Source of the DNA: JAFKKS01 sp039808325 | GTDB lineage: Bacteria > Pseudomonadota > Alphaproteobacteria > Rhizobiales > Xanthobacteraceae | Assembly (NCBI GenBank): GCA_039808325.1 | Contig: JBDHSU010000006.1 | Coordinates: forward strand, 7,818-71,817 | Direction of reading: 5' to 3' | DNA: 64,000 bases | The notes under the pieces: generated by a model | Seen by the model: only the letters and a program-made list of their open reading frames with translations | Told to the model about the DNA's origin: nothing | Database searches by the model: none | Translations under genes and position numbers: made by a program | Shown here: piece after piece, positions 8,117-17,364 of the stretch | Layout: every line of letters starts with the position of its first letter | Position numbering within the stretch: the stretch's first letter is position 1

Positions 8117-8749
8117 GTGGATCATCTTGACGCGATCATTGCTGGGACGTGGGTGACGATCCAGCTCGCTATATTCTCTTTTATCGGAGCGGCAGCGTTC
8201 GGGTTATTGGTGGGCGTATGCCGCATCAGTCCGGTGCCATCGCTGCGCATCGCCGGCACGGTTTATGTCGAAGGCCTTAGAAGCATGCCGATTACCGTGC
8301 TCATGGTCTTTTTTTACTTTGGCTTGCCGGACGTAAAGGTATCGCTTTCCGCATTCGCATGCGCCGTCCTCGGTTTAGGGCTCTATGGCGGCGCTTATGT
8401 CGCGGAAGCCATACGCTCCGGCGTCAATGCCATACCGGCGGGCCAAATCGAAGCCGGCCGCGCGATCGGACTCACGCAAGGTCAACTGCTGCGCGACATC
8501 GTGCTTCCTCAGGCGGCGCGGACGGTTGTCGCCCCGATGGGAAACGTGTTCGTCGACTTGGTGAAGAATACGTCGATCGCCTACACGATATCCGTCGTCG
8601 AAATCACCGGCACGGCGACCAACCTCGTGTCGCGCTACGCGAAGCCCGTCGAAACATTCGTGGCCGCCGGCCTGGCCTATCTCATCCTCACCATCCCTCT
8701 CGGAATCTACTTCCGGAACCTGGAGAGCCGAAAGGCCATTAAGCGATGA
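8117..8749 (+). CDS. Polar amino-acid ABC transporter permease (first)
   Basis: A 210-residue inner-membrane protein of the HisM/GlnP family. A GTG start at 8117 is supported by CGGAGAAG at 8103-8110. The EAA-loop region typical of these permeases is visible as EAIRSGVNAIPAGQIEAGRA (about residues 95-114), the segment that docks on the ATPase. It overlaps the next permease gene by ATGA (8746-8749), indicating translational coupling and a heteromeric permease. Confidence 0.87.
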   Translation: MDHLDAIIAGTWVTIQLAIFSFIGAAAFGLLVGVCRISPVPSLRIAGTVYVEGLRSMPITVLMVFFYFGLPDVKVSLSAFACAVLGLGLYGGAYVAEAIRSGVNAIPAGQIEAGRAIGLTQGQLLRDIVLPQAARTVVAPMGNVFVDLVKNTSIAYTISVVEITGTATNLVSRYAKPVETFVAAGLAYLILTIPLGIYFRNLESRKAIKR

Positions 8750-9567
8750 CGCCGTCGGCATTGGAGCGCGACTACGGTCCTCGTGCCCGCAGAAACGCGC
8801 GTATTGCGTCGCTCGTCGCGTCCGCCGTCATTGCCGCGGTTCTTGCCTACGCGGCTTATCTCTTTTCGCAGGCCGGCGGCTTCGCGGCCAACAAGTGGTC
8901 TCCGTTCCTGTCGTTGAACGTTTGGCAATTTCTCGGGGCCGGGCTGGTCGAGACGTTCCGGATCGCGATCGTCGACGCGGTCTTGAGCGTCGTCGTCGGA
9001 GCGATCGTGGCTCTCGGCCAAGTCTCCAAACGGCGGTTCCTGCGGTGGCCCGCCATTGTTTATTCCGAGTGCCTTCGCGGGCTACCGACGCTCCTTCTCA
9101 TCCTTTTCATGTATTTCGCCTTTCCGGCGTTCGGCATCAATGTGAGCGCCTATTGGGCGGTCGTCATCGGCAGCGCCGCCTACAACAGCGCGGTGCTGAG
9201 CAACGTATTCAAGGCGGGGATTTTGTCGCTCGACCGCGGGCAGGTCGAAGCGAGCTATTCGATCGGCTTGACCGAATGGGAGACGATGCGCCTGATCATC
9301 GCGCCCCAGGCGTTTCAGCGCATGCTCCCCTCGGTCGTCGCCCAGATGGTCGTCCTGTTCAAAGACAGCTCGCTGGGATTTTTCATCGGCTATGAGGAGC
9401 TTCTGCGGCGGACGCAGGTCGTGGGGGCGTTTTCGGAGAATCTGATCCAAAGCTACATGGTCGCCGGAATGCTGTACTTCGTGTTGTGCTATGCGATCAG
9501 CCGCCTTGCCCGCATGCTTGAGCGCAGCAATATCTCGAAGGGCGGAACCGCGACCGCCGCGGCTTGA
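8746..9567 (+). CDS. Polar amino-acid ABC transporter permease (second)
   Basis: A 273-residue permease of the same family, with an N-terminal cytoplasmic extension of about 25 residues before the first helix. The EAA-like loop reads GILSLDRGQVEASYSIGL. Its start overlaps the preceding permease stop. With the 8117 permease it would form the channel served by the ATPase (6932-7708) and binding protein (6004-6888). The two class V aminotransferases follow on the same strand, suggesting that the imported compound is a substrate of a PLP enzyme. Confidence 0.87.
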   Translation: MTPSALERDYGPRARRNARIASLVASAVIAAVLAYAAYLFSQAGGFAANKWSPFLSLNVWQFLGAGLVETFRIAIVDAVLSVVVGAIVALGQVSKRRFLRWPAIVYSECLRGLPTLLLILFMYFAFPAFGINVSAYWAVVIGSAAYNSAVLSNVFKAGILSLDRGQVEASYSIGLTEWETMRLIIAPQAFQRMLPSVVAQMVVLFKDSSLGFFIGYEELLRRTQVVGAFSENLIQSYMVAGMLYFVLCYAISRLARMLERSNISKGGTATAAA

Positions 9568-9688
9568 CGCTTCGGTGTCGCAATATCAGCGAGCGATATC
9601 GTGGCAGGGTTGCTTACGCTATCAATCGGACCGCGCTTTCGCATGCACGGTGGCCCATGTATCCACCTGATCGAAGCGCAATTTGAGA

Positions 9689-10870
9689 ATGGACAGTTCG
9701 ATGCTTGATCGTAACCTCGTCGAGCGCGAGTACGGCTTTTTAAAAGACGTGATTTTCCTCAATGCGTCGTCCGTCGTCATGCCCCCTATGCGGGTGCAGA
9801 ACGCCTACGGCAACTTCATGGCCGATTACGTCCGTGCCTTCGGCGCCGGCGTCGTGCCCAAGGGGTGGGACATCGTCAACGAGGCGCGAGGCCGGCTCGC
9901 CTCGCTCATCAACTGTCAGGCGCACGAAATCGCATTTACAAAAAATACATGCGAAGGGCTGTCGATCGCGGCGGCGGCTATCGACGTGTCTCCCGGTGAC
10001 AATGCGGTCGTCTGCGATCAAGAGCACGAAGCCAATCTCTTTCCCTGGATGAACCAGCGCCGCAGGGGACTGGAACTGCGGGTCGTTCACGCTCCGAACG
10101 GCGAGGTGGACATCGGAGCCCTGCTGGCGCGCTGCGATGACCGCACCAAGGCGCTCTCGGTATCATCGGCGCAGTTCACCACGGGGCACGCGGTCGATCT
10201 GCGGATGCTCGGCGCCGAATGCCGCGCGCGCGACATCATTTTTGTGGTGGACGGGGTCCAGAGCGTCGGCCGCCTGAAGCTCGACGTGAAGGAATGCAAC
10301 ATCGATTACCTGGCGGCCGGAGGCCATAAGGGTCTGTTGGGAACGCTGGGCGCGGGGTTCGTCTATTGCAGCGATCGCATCGTGTCGGAGCTTATTCCGC
10401 CCTACGCATCTTATCAGAGCGTAATCAATCACGTGCCCCCGCCGGCGCTCACCACGCAATTCGACTATCTCGAATGGCAGCCCGATGCGCGCCGGCTGGA
10501 AGCGGGAAGCCCCAATTTTAACGGAGTCCTGGCTATCTCTCGCGGTGTCGAATTAATTCTCGAACTCGGCATCGAGAACATCGAAAGCACCATCCGTGCA
10601 TTGGAATCCGAATTCCGCTCATTGATCGCGAACCTGCCTTTAAAGATTGTCGAGCCTTCCGTTCCCGAACGCCGATCGGGAATCGTTTGCGTCTATTATC
10701 CGAAAGGCACCGAGGCCGAGGTTCAGGCGATCCTCCGGAGCCGTAAGATATTCTGCTCGATGCAGGCGGGGTATTTGCGGTTCTGTATCGAGTTCTACAA
10801 CACCAGCGAGCAGATTGAGATCGCCGCGGGCGCACTGCAAGAAATCAGCCGGCTGCGATCGGCGGCATGA
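9689..10870 (+). CDS. Class V PLP-dependent aminotransferase/desulfurase-fold enzyme (first of tandem pair)
   Basis: A protein of about 393 residues of the cysteine desulfurase / isopenicillin-N-epimerase fold. Landmarks are TKNTCEG (phosphate-binding region), EHEANLFPW, VDGVQSVG (the PLP ring Asp) and GGHKGLLG with the PLP lysine codon at 10328-10330. The start is uncertain: TTG 9683, ATG 9689 and ATG 9701 are in frame. I take 9689; GAGAA at 9685-9689 might instead serve ATG 9701. Possible reactions include C-S lyase, racemase/epimerase or transaminase. The neighbouring amino-acid importer suggests use of an imported amino acid. The desulfurase active-site Cys loop is not evident. Confidence 0.82.
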   Translation: MDSSMLDRNLVEREYGFLKDVIFLNASSVVMPPMRVQNAYGNFMADYVRAFGAGVVPKGWDIVNEARGRLASLINCQAHEIAFTKNTCEGLSIAAAAIDVSPGDNAVVCDQEHEANLFPWMNQRRRGLELRVVHAPNGEVDIGALLARCDDRTKALSVSSAQFTTGHAVDLRMLGAECRARDIIFVVDGVQSVGRLKLDVKECNIDYLAAGGHKGLLGTLGAGFVYCSDRIVSELIPPYASYQSVINHVPPPALTTQFDYLEWQPDARRLEAGSPNFNGVLAISRGVELILELGIENIESTIRALESEFRSLIANLPLKIVEPSVPERRSGIVCVYYPKGTEAEVQAILRSRKIFCSMQAGYLRFCIEFYNTSEQIEIAAGALQEISRLRSAA

Positions 10871-10963
10871 AGCAACGTCGATCGCGGGCCGCAAGCGAGC
10901 CAATCCCCTGCCGGACCCGCATCGGTATCTCCTTCACCATGATTACGGACAACAGAGGTAGAG

Positions 10964-12187
10964 ATGAGTCAGGACGCATCAACGACCCCGCTTAACGCGG
11001 AAGAAGTTCGCGCGCGTTTTAGCCTCGATCCTTCGATCAAGTATTTCAACAACGCCTCCTGTTCTCCGCCGCCACTCTCGGTCATCGACGCGATGAGCGA
11101 CTACTATCGGTCGACGCCGCTGAACTATCGCTCGGGCGTCACCCAACTCGAGTCTCGAATTACCGACAGGGTCGATGCCGTTCGTGCGAACCTCGCCGCC
11201 TTCCTGAACGCGAAGTCGCCCGCCGAAATCGTGTTCACCAAGAACACGTCGGAAGCCGTGAATACCGTCGCGAACGGACTGAGCTGGAAGCCCGGGGACG
11301 AGGTCATAGTCACGCCGCTGGAGCATCAGTCGAATTTGCTCCCGTGGATCCGGCTGGAAAAGACGGCCGGCGTCACGGTCAAATACGTCAAGCCCGCCGG
11401 GTCGGACGGCCTCATCGACCCTGCCGACGTCGCTCGTCTCATTACGCCGCGCACGCGCCTGCTCTCGATACATCATGTGTCCAACATGCTTGGATGCATT
11501 CAGGACATCGAGGCCGTCTGCACCGTCGCGCGAGAGCGTGGCGTGCTGGTGGTGGTCGATGCCGCACAGTCGGAGGGTCGGATCGACGTCGACGTTCAAA
11601 AGCTGGGATGCGACTTCGTCGTATCGTGCGGGCGCAAGGCTCTCTTGGGACCGCAAGGCATCGGCTTTCTTTGGGGGCGCGAGGAGCTTCTCGGTCAACT
11701 CAATCCGCTTTTGGTTGGCGGTCAGTCGTCCGACCTCACCGATGAGCACACCTACGCGCTGAAGGCTCCGCCGTTCCGGCACGAATCCGGCATCATCAAT
11801 ACGGCCGGCGTCATAGGGCTCGGCGCGGCGCTCGACTTCGCCGATACGATGGGGCGGAACCGCATTTCTCACCGCATTCAAGAACTGGCTAATTATTTTC
11901 TCGATGGATTATCCGGCCTTCGGAAGGTCCGTTATTTCGGCCCGAAGCCGGGAAACTATCCGCAGACCGGCGTCATTTCGTTTGTCGTCGATGGAATGTC
12001 TGCGCAGAGCGTGTCCGAAAGACTCTACAAGGACGACGGGATCGTCACGGCCGGAGGCGTGCACGGGTCGCCGCTGGCGGCGAAGTTTCTCGGCGTCGAA
12101 GGCGTGACGCGCCTTTCCGTGCATTGTTTCAATACACGGCAGGAGCTCGATAGCGCCCTGCGTGTGATCGAAAAACTGGCGGCTTAA
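10964..12187 (+). CDS. Class V PLP-dependent aminotransferase/desulfurase-fold enzyme (second of tandem pair)
   Basis: A 407-residue paralogue of the preceding gene with the same landmarks: TKNTSEAVN, EHQSNLLPW, VDAAQSEG and the PLP lysine K225 in SCGRKALLGP. In most relatives, including its neighbour, the lysine follows a His (GHK); here it follows an Arg. The ATG at 10964 has AGAGG a few bases upstream. The 93-base gap to the first copy and the shared strand suggest one transcript. The pair could form a heteromer or act on successive substrates; both are inference. Confidence 0.84.
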   Translation: MSQDASTTPLNAEEVRARFSLDPSIKYFNNASCSPPPLSVIDAMSDYYRSTPLNYRSGVTQLESRITDRVDAVRANLAAFLNAKSPAEIVFTKNTSEAVNTVANGLSWKPGDEVIVTPLEHQSNLLPWIRLEKTAGVTVKYVKPAGSDGLIDPADVARLITPRTRLLSIHHVSNMLGCIQDIEAVCTVARERGVLVVVDAAQSEGRIDVDVQKLGCDFVVSCGRKALLGPQGIGFLWGREELLGQLNPLLVGGQSSDLTDEHTYALKAPPFRHESGIINTAGVIGLGAALDFADTMGRNRISHRIQELANYFLDGLSGLRKVRYFGPKPGNYPQTGVISFVVDGMSAQSVSERLYKDDGIVTAGGVHGSPLAAKFLGVEGVTRLSVHCFNTRQELDSALRVIEKLAA

Positions 12188-12191
12188 AGCA

Positions 12192-12209
12192 GCACGCCTA
12201 CCGGCGTGC
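12192..12209. terminator. Hairpin between convergent genes
   Basis: GCACGCC (12192-12198), loop TACC, GGCGTGC (12203-12209) is a perfect 7-bp stem between the stops at 12187 (plus) and 12251 (minus). It has no T run. It is probably a shared transcription end or insulating hairpin. Confidence 0.45.
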
Positions 12210-12250
12210 CGCCGTATCGCAGCTACGGCGATCCGTTCGGAGCACCGCGC

Positions 12251-13030
12251 TCAAAAGGCGGTGTAGCCGCCGTCGACGAGGAGGTCGGCGCCGGTCATGA
12301 AGCTTGACGCGTCGCTGGCGAGAAAGAGCGCCGCCGTCGCCATTTCCATCGGCTGCCCCAGGCGGTTGAGCAAATGCTTCGGGGCATTGTAGCGGACGGC
12401 GTCCTCCATATCGCCGTGCCGCAGCACCATGCGCCGCGTCTGCGTCGCGCCCGGCGACAGCGTGTTGACGCGGACATTGTCGTCGGCGTGGTCGACGGCC
12501 ATGGCCTTGGCGAGCTGGAGCAGCGCGCCTTTGGCCGCGCAGTAGCCGGGCCTGCCGCGGGCGCCGACCCGCGCCATCTGCGACGCGATGTGAATGATGC
12601 TACCGCCGCCCGCGGCGACGATGGCGGGCAGCGCCGCGCGGCTCATCAGGTAGGCGCCGGTCACATGCACGGCAAAAATTTTCGCCCATTCGTCGGGCTT
12701 CAGGACGGTGATGTCGCCCGTCGGATCGTCATTCGATGCGCCGTTGACGAGCACATGGATAGCGGACCAGGTCCGGAGCGTCGATTCCACCGCCGCAATC
12801 GTCTGCTTTTCGTCCGACACGTCGCAAGCGATCGCGACCGCGTTGCCCCCTTCCGCGCGGATGCGTGCGGCGACATCTTCCGGCGCACGCAAATCGACGC
12901 AAGCGACGCGGGCGCCAGAGCGCGCCAGCACATCGGAAATAGCGCTGCCGATGCCGCCTCCGGCGCCGGTGACGACGGCGACCTTACCGTCCAACCGGAA
13001 TGCGGCGTCGAGTGTCGTGTTCGGGCTCAC
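12251..13030 (-). CDS. Short-chain dehydrogenase/reductase (SDR)
   Basis: A 259-residue classical SDR: NAD(P)-binding TGAGGGIGS near residues 21-29, an NNAG-equivalent VNGASND, and catalytic YCAAK. The C-terminal LVDGGYTAF is typical. A GTG start at 13030 is supported by GAGGAG eight bases upstream. It is the last gene of the operon that begins with the permease gene at 18270. It would oxidise an alcohol or reduce a ketone on the imported compound. The substrate is not predictable. Confidence 0.88.
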   Translation of the reverse strand: MSPNTTLDAAFRLDGKVAVVTGAGGGIGSAISDVLARSGARVACVDLRAPEDVAARIRAEGGNAVAIACDVSDEKQTIAAVESTLRTWSAIHVLVNGASNDDPTGDITVLKPDEWAKIFAVHVTGAYLMSRAALPAIVAAGGGSIIHIASQMARVGARGRPGYCAAKGALLQLAKAMAVDHADDNVRVNTLSPGATQTRRMVLRHGDMEDAVRYNAPKHLLNRLGQPMEMATAALFLASDASSFMTGADLLVDGGYTAF

Positions 13031-13124
13031 TGGATGCTCCTCGTGTCGACGATAACGATGGAAGTTCTCTTACCCTTGACGGCTCCGGTCGAACGGATCA
13101 CGGTCGATAGAAGTCAACCGTCCA

Positions 13125-14099
13125 TCAATCGTCCTTGGCGGTATGCCATTTGACGTAGTCGGCGAAAGCCTCGGCCGGGCCGAAGCGCGGCGCGAATCCG
13201 GTATCTTCGCGCAAACGCGCGGTTGAGAACAGCGGACGGCGACGCGGAGCCGGCACACCGATATCCGCATCGGCGTCCTCCTCCACAAGCTCGAACGAGA
13301 AGCGCGGGAACGCGCCCTTCAACCTGTCGCACCAATCCGCGATCGACCAGCGCCGCCCGGCGGAGACGTGATAGAGCGGCTGTACCTTGGCCGCGCCAAG
13401 CAAGCGAACGATCGCGTCGGCGACGTCGGTGGCATAGACCCAGTCGTCCGGCAGAACGCGCCGCACCCGGACGGCCTTGCCCGCTTCCGCGGCGTGCAGA
13501 AGGCGGAACGGCACGCTCAGCGTGTCGCGAACGCCGGTGTCGTACTCATAACGGCCGAACACGACGCCGAGCCGCGCCACGCAGAGATCGAGGCCGCGGG
13601 TGTCGCGATAACGAATGGCGGTGCGCTCGGCGGCATACTTGCTGATGCCGTACAAGTTTTCAGGAACGGGGCTATCGCGCTGCTCATCGAGATCGGGACC
13701 GTCCGGATCGTGCGTCCCGAATACCGAGCCGGTGCCGAGCGAGACGATGCGTGAAATTCCGTGCCGAAGGGCGGCGTCGAGCACCTCGATCGTGCCGCCA
13801 ACGTTCACGTCGACGATGGTGCGCGCCTGCGTCCGTTCGCGATCAAGACTCGCGGTCACCGCCGCGCCGTGAATGATCTTGTCCACCTTGTGCCGGGACA
13901 GGATGTCGCGAAGCTGCGCGCCGTCGCGAACATCGCCGGTCTCGATCGCGAGCGTACCCGGCCGCTTGCGCAGCGGCGCGACCAGGGAATCGGGCGGAAG
14001 CGCCTGCCCGAAAATGACGACATCGGTGCGTGCCGAAAGAAGCGCGTCGGCGACGTTGAGCCCGACAAATCCTGTTCCGCCGGTGATGAGTACAGGCAT
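13125..14099 (-). CDS. NAD-dependent epimerase/dehydratase family protein (extended SDR)
   Basis: A 324-residue extended SDR: N-terminal TGGTGFVG Rossmann motif at about residues 7-14, GDVRDGAQL region, and catalytic YGISKYAAE (YxxxK). I start at the ATG at 14099, preceded by GAGGAAAG; a Met nine codons upstream lacks a site and precedes a non-conserved stretch. Family members act on nucleotide sugars, lactones or steroid-like substrates. In this setting, downstream of an ABC importer and before another SDR, a catabolic dehydrogenase role is as likely as sugar epimerisation. Confidence 0.84.
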   Translation of the reverse strand: MPVLITGGTGFVGLNVADALLSARTDVVIFGQALPPDSLVAPLRKRPGTLAIETGDVRDGAQLRDILSRHKVDKIIHGAAVTASLDRERTQARTIVDVNVGGTIEVLDAALRHGISRIVSLGTGSVFGTHDPDGPDLDEQRDSPVPENLYGISKYAAERTAIRYRDTRGLDLCVARLGVVFGRYEYDTGVRDTLSVPFRLLHAAEAGKAVRVRRVLPDDWVYATDVADAIVRLLGAAKVQPLYHVSAGRRWSIADWCDRLKGAFPRFSFELVEEDADADIGVPAPRRRPLFSTARLREDTGFAPRFGPAEAFADYVKWHTAKDD

Positions 14100-14184
14100 G
14101 CTTCTTTCCTCAAAACGCTGAAACACCGATCTTAAGTCGACGTTGTGGCACCGCGGACGATTGTCGGCTTTCCGGCCGCGGTCA

Positions 14185-15333
14185 TTACTCGGTCAGGATC
14201 GATGGGCTGTCGAGCGACCAATGAACGACGACCTCCGACCCGGATTGGTATTGCGGCTGGCTGCCGGTGTTCGCGGTGTCGGAAATCAGTTCGCCCACGC
14301 CCGGAATGTTCACGCGCCGGCGGATCGTGGCCCCCATATAGGTCTCCTCGAGCAATGTCGCTTTCGTCGCCGTTCTGCCCGGCGTCGCTCCGTTCGGCGC
14401 GACCTCGACCTTCTCATGGCGCAAGGCAACGGTGACGGCACGGCCGACCGTGAGCGGCGCGGGGATACGTCCCACCAGCGATCCCTCCTTGATCTTCACA
14501 CGGCCGACGCCATCGGCATCGATCTGCTCGATCGTTCCCTCGAGGAAATTGGAGTGCCCCATGAACTGCGCGACGAAGCGCGTCGTCGGATGCTCATAAA
14601 CGTCGCGCGGCGTGCCGATCTGCAGGATCTTCCCCTCGCTCATCACGGCGATGCGGTTCGACAGCGAAATCGCTTCGCCTTGATCGTGCGTCACGAAAAT
14701 GAAGGTGCCGCCGATCGCACGATGCAGTCGCTGCAACTCATCCTGCATCTGCAAGCGAAGCTGCAGATCGAGCGCGCTCAACGGCTCATCCAGAAGGAGC
14801 ACTTCGGGGTCATTCACGAGGGCGCGGGCCATCGCGATGCGTTGGCGCTGCCCTCCGGAGAGCTGATCGATGCGGCGGTCCCCGTAACCCGGGAGCCTGA
14901 CGAGCGCGAGCGCGTCCCTCACCTTGCTGCGGATCGCATCGACCGGCACCTTCTTCATCTCCAGGCCGAATGCGATGTTCTCCGCGACGGTGAGATGCGG
15001 GAAAAGCGCGCCGTGCTGAAACACCATGTTCGTTCGGCGCTGGTGCGGCATGTCGTCGACCACGCTGCGGCCGCCGATCATCAGGTCACCGTCGGTCGGC
15101 GACTCGAAGCCTCCGATGATCCGCAGAAGCGTCGTCTTTCCGCAGCCCGAAGGACCGAGCAGGGAAAAAAATTCGCCTTTGCGGATATCGAGAGAGGCGG
15201 CGTCGAGCGCGACGGTCGTGCCGAAGCGCTTGGTGATGCCGCGGATGGAAACCGCGATATCGGCCTTCGCATCCGCAAGTTCGCGCCCCGGCGTCGCCGC
15301 CGAGGCACGGGTTTCGGTCGTTGTCTGCGACAT
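14185..15333 (-). CDS. Spermidine/putrescine-type ABC transporter ATP-binding protein (PotA-like)
   Basis: A 382-residue ATPase with Walker A GPSGCGKTT at 60-68, signature LSGGQRQR, Walker B VLLLDEP and a C-terminal TOBE-type regulatory part (about residues 275-375), as in PotA/FbpC-like importers. The ATG at 15333 is used; TTG at 15336 lies one codon earlier. The gene starts 5 bases after the binding-protein stop, so translation is probably coupled. It would energise the permeases at 16513-18270. Confidence 0.88.
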   Translation of the reverse strand: MSQTTTETRASAATPGRELADAKADIAVSIRGITKRFGTTVALDAASLDIRKGEFFSLLGPSGCGKTTLLRIIGGFESPTDGDLMIGGRSVVDDMPHQRRTNMVFQHGALFPHLTVAENIAFGLEMKKVPVDAIRSKVRDALALVRLPGYGDRRIDQLSGGQRQRIAMARALVNDPEVLLLDEPLSALDLQLRLQMQDELQRLHRAIGGTFIFVTHDQGEAISLSNRIAVMSEGKILQIGTPRDVYEHPTTRFVAQFMGHSNFLEGTIEQIDADGVGRVKIKEGSLVGRIPAPLTVGRAVTVALRHEKVEVAPNGATPGRTATKATLLEETYMGATIRRRVNIPGVGELISDTANTGSQPQYQSGSEVVVHWSLDSPSILTE

Positions 15334-15338
15334 CAAAC

Positions 15339-16466
15339 TCAGGCGCTCTTCACGCGGCTCCAGGTCTCGATCCAGGCATTCATGCTGGTCGGGAACTTGA
15401 GCTGGTAGTGTTTCACCGATCCGTCAAAGATGCCGTAGCCGTATTTCTTCTTGTCGGCGTCCGACAGCCCTTCCTGCGCGAAGACCGAAGCGGACAAATA
15501 GCCGCTGCCGTTCGCAAGCTCCTGCGCATAGGCCTTGCCCAGCATGACGTCGATCATGGCATGCGCCATCTTCACGTTGCGGGATTCCTTCGGAATGTAG
15601 GACGCGCTGATGAGAGAGAGGACGCCTTCCTTCGGCCAGGCGCCGGCGATGTTGAAGCCGCGCTTCTGCAGGTCGTTGCGCATCGGCACGATGCCGTAGC
15701 AGACGTCGATCTCGCCGCCGCTCAGAAGATTGGAGCCCTGCGCGAAGGTGCCGAAGAAGGTGCGCACGTTCTTCTTCTTCTTGATGAGGAAGTTGCCGAC
15801 CTCCGTGAGCTGCGCACGGTCCATCTTCTCGGGCTCCTTGTGCCCGAGATAAAGCCCGGCAGCCATCAGCATCTGGTGCGCGACGTCCCACCAGCCGATG
15901 CGGCCGGCATACTTGTCTTCGAACAGCAGCGACCAAGACTGCGTGTACGGATCGTCATCCGGAACAACGGCGCGGTTGTACAGGATCGAGTCGTAACCCC
16001 AACTGTGCGGGATCATGAAGACCTTGCCGTCACGCTGGCCGATCCCCTCTTTCGACGGCTCGTTGATGTACTTCATGTTGGGAATTTGCGAGACGTCGAT
16101 CGCCTGCACGCGCTCGGCCCCTGCCTTCGCTCCCATCACCACCGGGCTGGAAAAGGCGAAGGAACTGTTCATCAGGTCATAACGGGCGCCCCCCGGCGCC
16201 GTCAGCCGCGAAACCGTGTCCGTGCCGGACATGAAGGGTCCATCGATGAGCTTGACCTCAAGCTCCTTCTCCAGGATCGCCTTCAGCGTCGGGCTGACCA
16301 TGGCATTCACCATGAGCACCTCGAGCTGGCCGTTCTTCTGCGCGTAGACGGCATTCGGTGCGAAACTGAGACCGCCGGCGAGCGAAAGGCTGGCCGCACC
16401 TCCCAGGATTTGCCGGCGGCTGAGCGCCGGCATTCGGCGCGAACCGGATTCATTGTCGTCAGTCAT
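15339..16466 (-). CDS. Spermidine/putrescine-type ABC transporter binding protein with Tat signal
   Basis: A 375-residue periplasmic binding protein of the PotD/family 1 group. The N-terminus carries a twin-arginine motif (ALSRRQILGGAAS, residues 14-26) followed by a mild hydrophobic stretch and a cleavage site near VYAQ, so export is probably by Tat. GAGAGGGAGAG precedes the ATG at 16466. The ligand is probably a small cation, polyamine-like compound, opine or organic acid; family membership alone does not decide. The second such system in this window (28552-29592) uses a Sec-type signal instead. Confidence 0.87.
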   Translation of the reverse strand: MTDDNESGSRRMPALSRRQILGGAASLSLAGGLSFAPNAVYAQKNGQLEVLMVNAMVSPTLKAILEKELEVKLIDGPFMSGTDTVSRLTAPGGARYDLMNSSFAFSSPVVMGAKAGAERVQAIDVSQIPNMKYINEPSKEGIGQRDGKVFMIPHSWGYDSILYNRAVVPDDDPYTQSWSLLFEDKYAGRIGWWDVAHQMLMAAGLYLGHKEPEKMDRAQLTEVGNFLIKKKKNVRTFFGTFAQGSNLLSGGEIDVCYGIVPMRNDLQKRGFNIAGAWPKEGVLSLISASYIPKESRNVKMAHAMIDVMLGKAYAQELANGSGYLSASVFAQEGLSDADKKKYGYGIFDGSVKHYQLKFPTSMNAWIETWSRVKSA

Positions 16467-16512
16467 AGGTCTCTCCCTCTCGGCTTTAGCGTTGCCGCAT
16501 GTGCGGCTTCGG

Positions 16513-17361
16513 TCACGTAATCTTTGCGCGCCCGCGATCGGCTTGCGCGGAAAGCACGAAACCGACGAGCGAAGCGAAAATCGATACCGCCATGATCACG
16601 ACGCCAACGGCGGGCAGGAACGGCGCCGCCTGGTCCGACAACAGCGTCCACAGATGCACGGGAACCGTGCGGTCACTGCCGATCACGAAGAGCGTGCGGA
16701 TGAACTCCTCGAACGACAGCGTGAAGGAGAACATCGCGGTGGCGATGACGCCGGGCTTTATCAGCGGAAATATCACGCGGCGGAACGCGACAAACGGCGT
16801 CGCGCCGAGGTCCGTCGCGGCTTCCTCCAAGCTCGGGTCCAGCCCGTGCACGCGCGGGAAAAGCGTAAGGAAGGCGAACGGCAATACCCAGGTGATGTGC
16901 ACCGGCAGGGTGCTCGTCCAGACGCCGAACGGCATCCCGCCGTAACCGAACGTCACGAGATATACGACACCGCCGACGATTCCCGGAATGAGGATCGGCA
17001 GCAGCAGCATCCGCATCACCCACGCTTTCATGGGAAAGTCGGTGCGGAATCCCAACGCGAGGAGCAGCGCGAGCGTCGTCGCCACGATCGCGCTGACGGT
17101 CCCGAGAAGCGCACTGTTGACGATCGACCGGATGAGGTCCGCGGAACCGAACACCTCGTTATACCAGCGCAACGTGGCTCCGCGCAGCGGCAATCCGACG
17201 ACGTCCGAATTGTTGAACGACAGGACGATCAAGAGCGCGATGGGCACATACAGGAACGCGTAGAAGAACCCCACGTAGCTCCATAGCGCGATCTTCCGTA
17301 CCCGTTCGCGCCGTTCCCGCCTGGACAATTTCTGTCGCGGCGGCGTGATTGCGTCCGCCAT
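16513..17361 (-). CDS. Spermidine/putrescine-type ABC transporter permease (PotC-like)
   Basis: A 282-residue permease with a basic N-terminus (KLSRRERRERVRK) and six predicted helices. The EAA loop reads LEEAATDLGATPFVAFRRV, characteristic of binding-protein-dependent permeases. Its ATG at 17361 lies 3 bases from the stop of the preceding permease, indicating coupling. It pairs with the 17365-18270 protein. Confidence 0.88.
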   Translation of the reverse strand: MADAITPPRQKLSRRERRERVRKIALWSYVGFFYAFLYVPIALLIVLSFNNSDVVGLPLRGATLRWYNEVFGSADLIRSIVNSALLGTVSAIVATTLALLLALGFRTDFPMKAWVMRMLLLPILIPGIVGGVVYLVTFGYGGMPFGVWTSTLPVHITWVLPFAFLTLFPRVHGLDPSLEEAATDLGATPFVAFRRVIFPLIKPGVIATAMFSFTLSFEEFIRTLFVIGSDRTVPVHLWTLLSDQAAPFLPAVGVVIMAVSIFASLVGFVLSAQADRGRAKIT

Positions 17362-17364
17362 CGC

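Noticed and set aside
14143..16520. Long plus-strand open frames across the PotA/PotD-like genes
   Set aside because: Antisense to genes with clear ATPase and binding-protein motifs; no independent evidence for translation.
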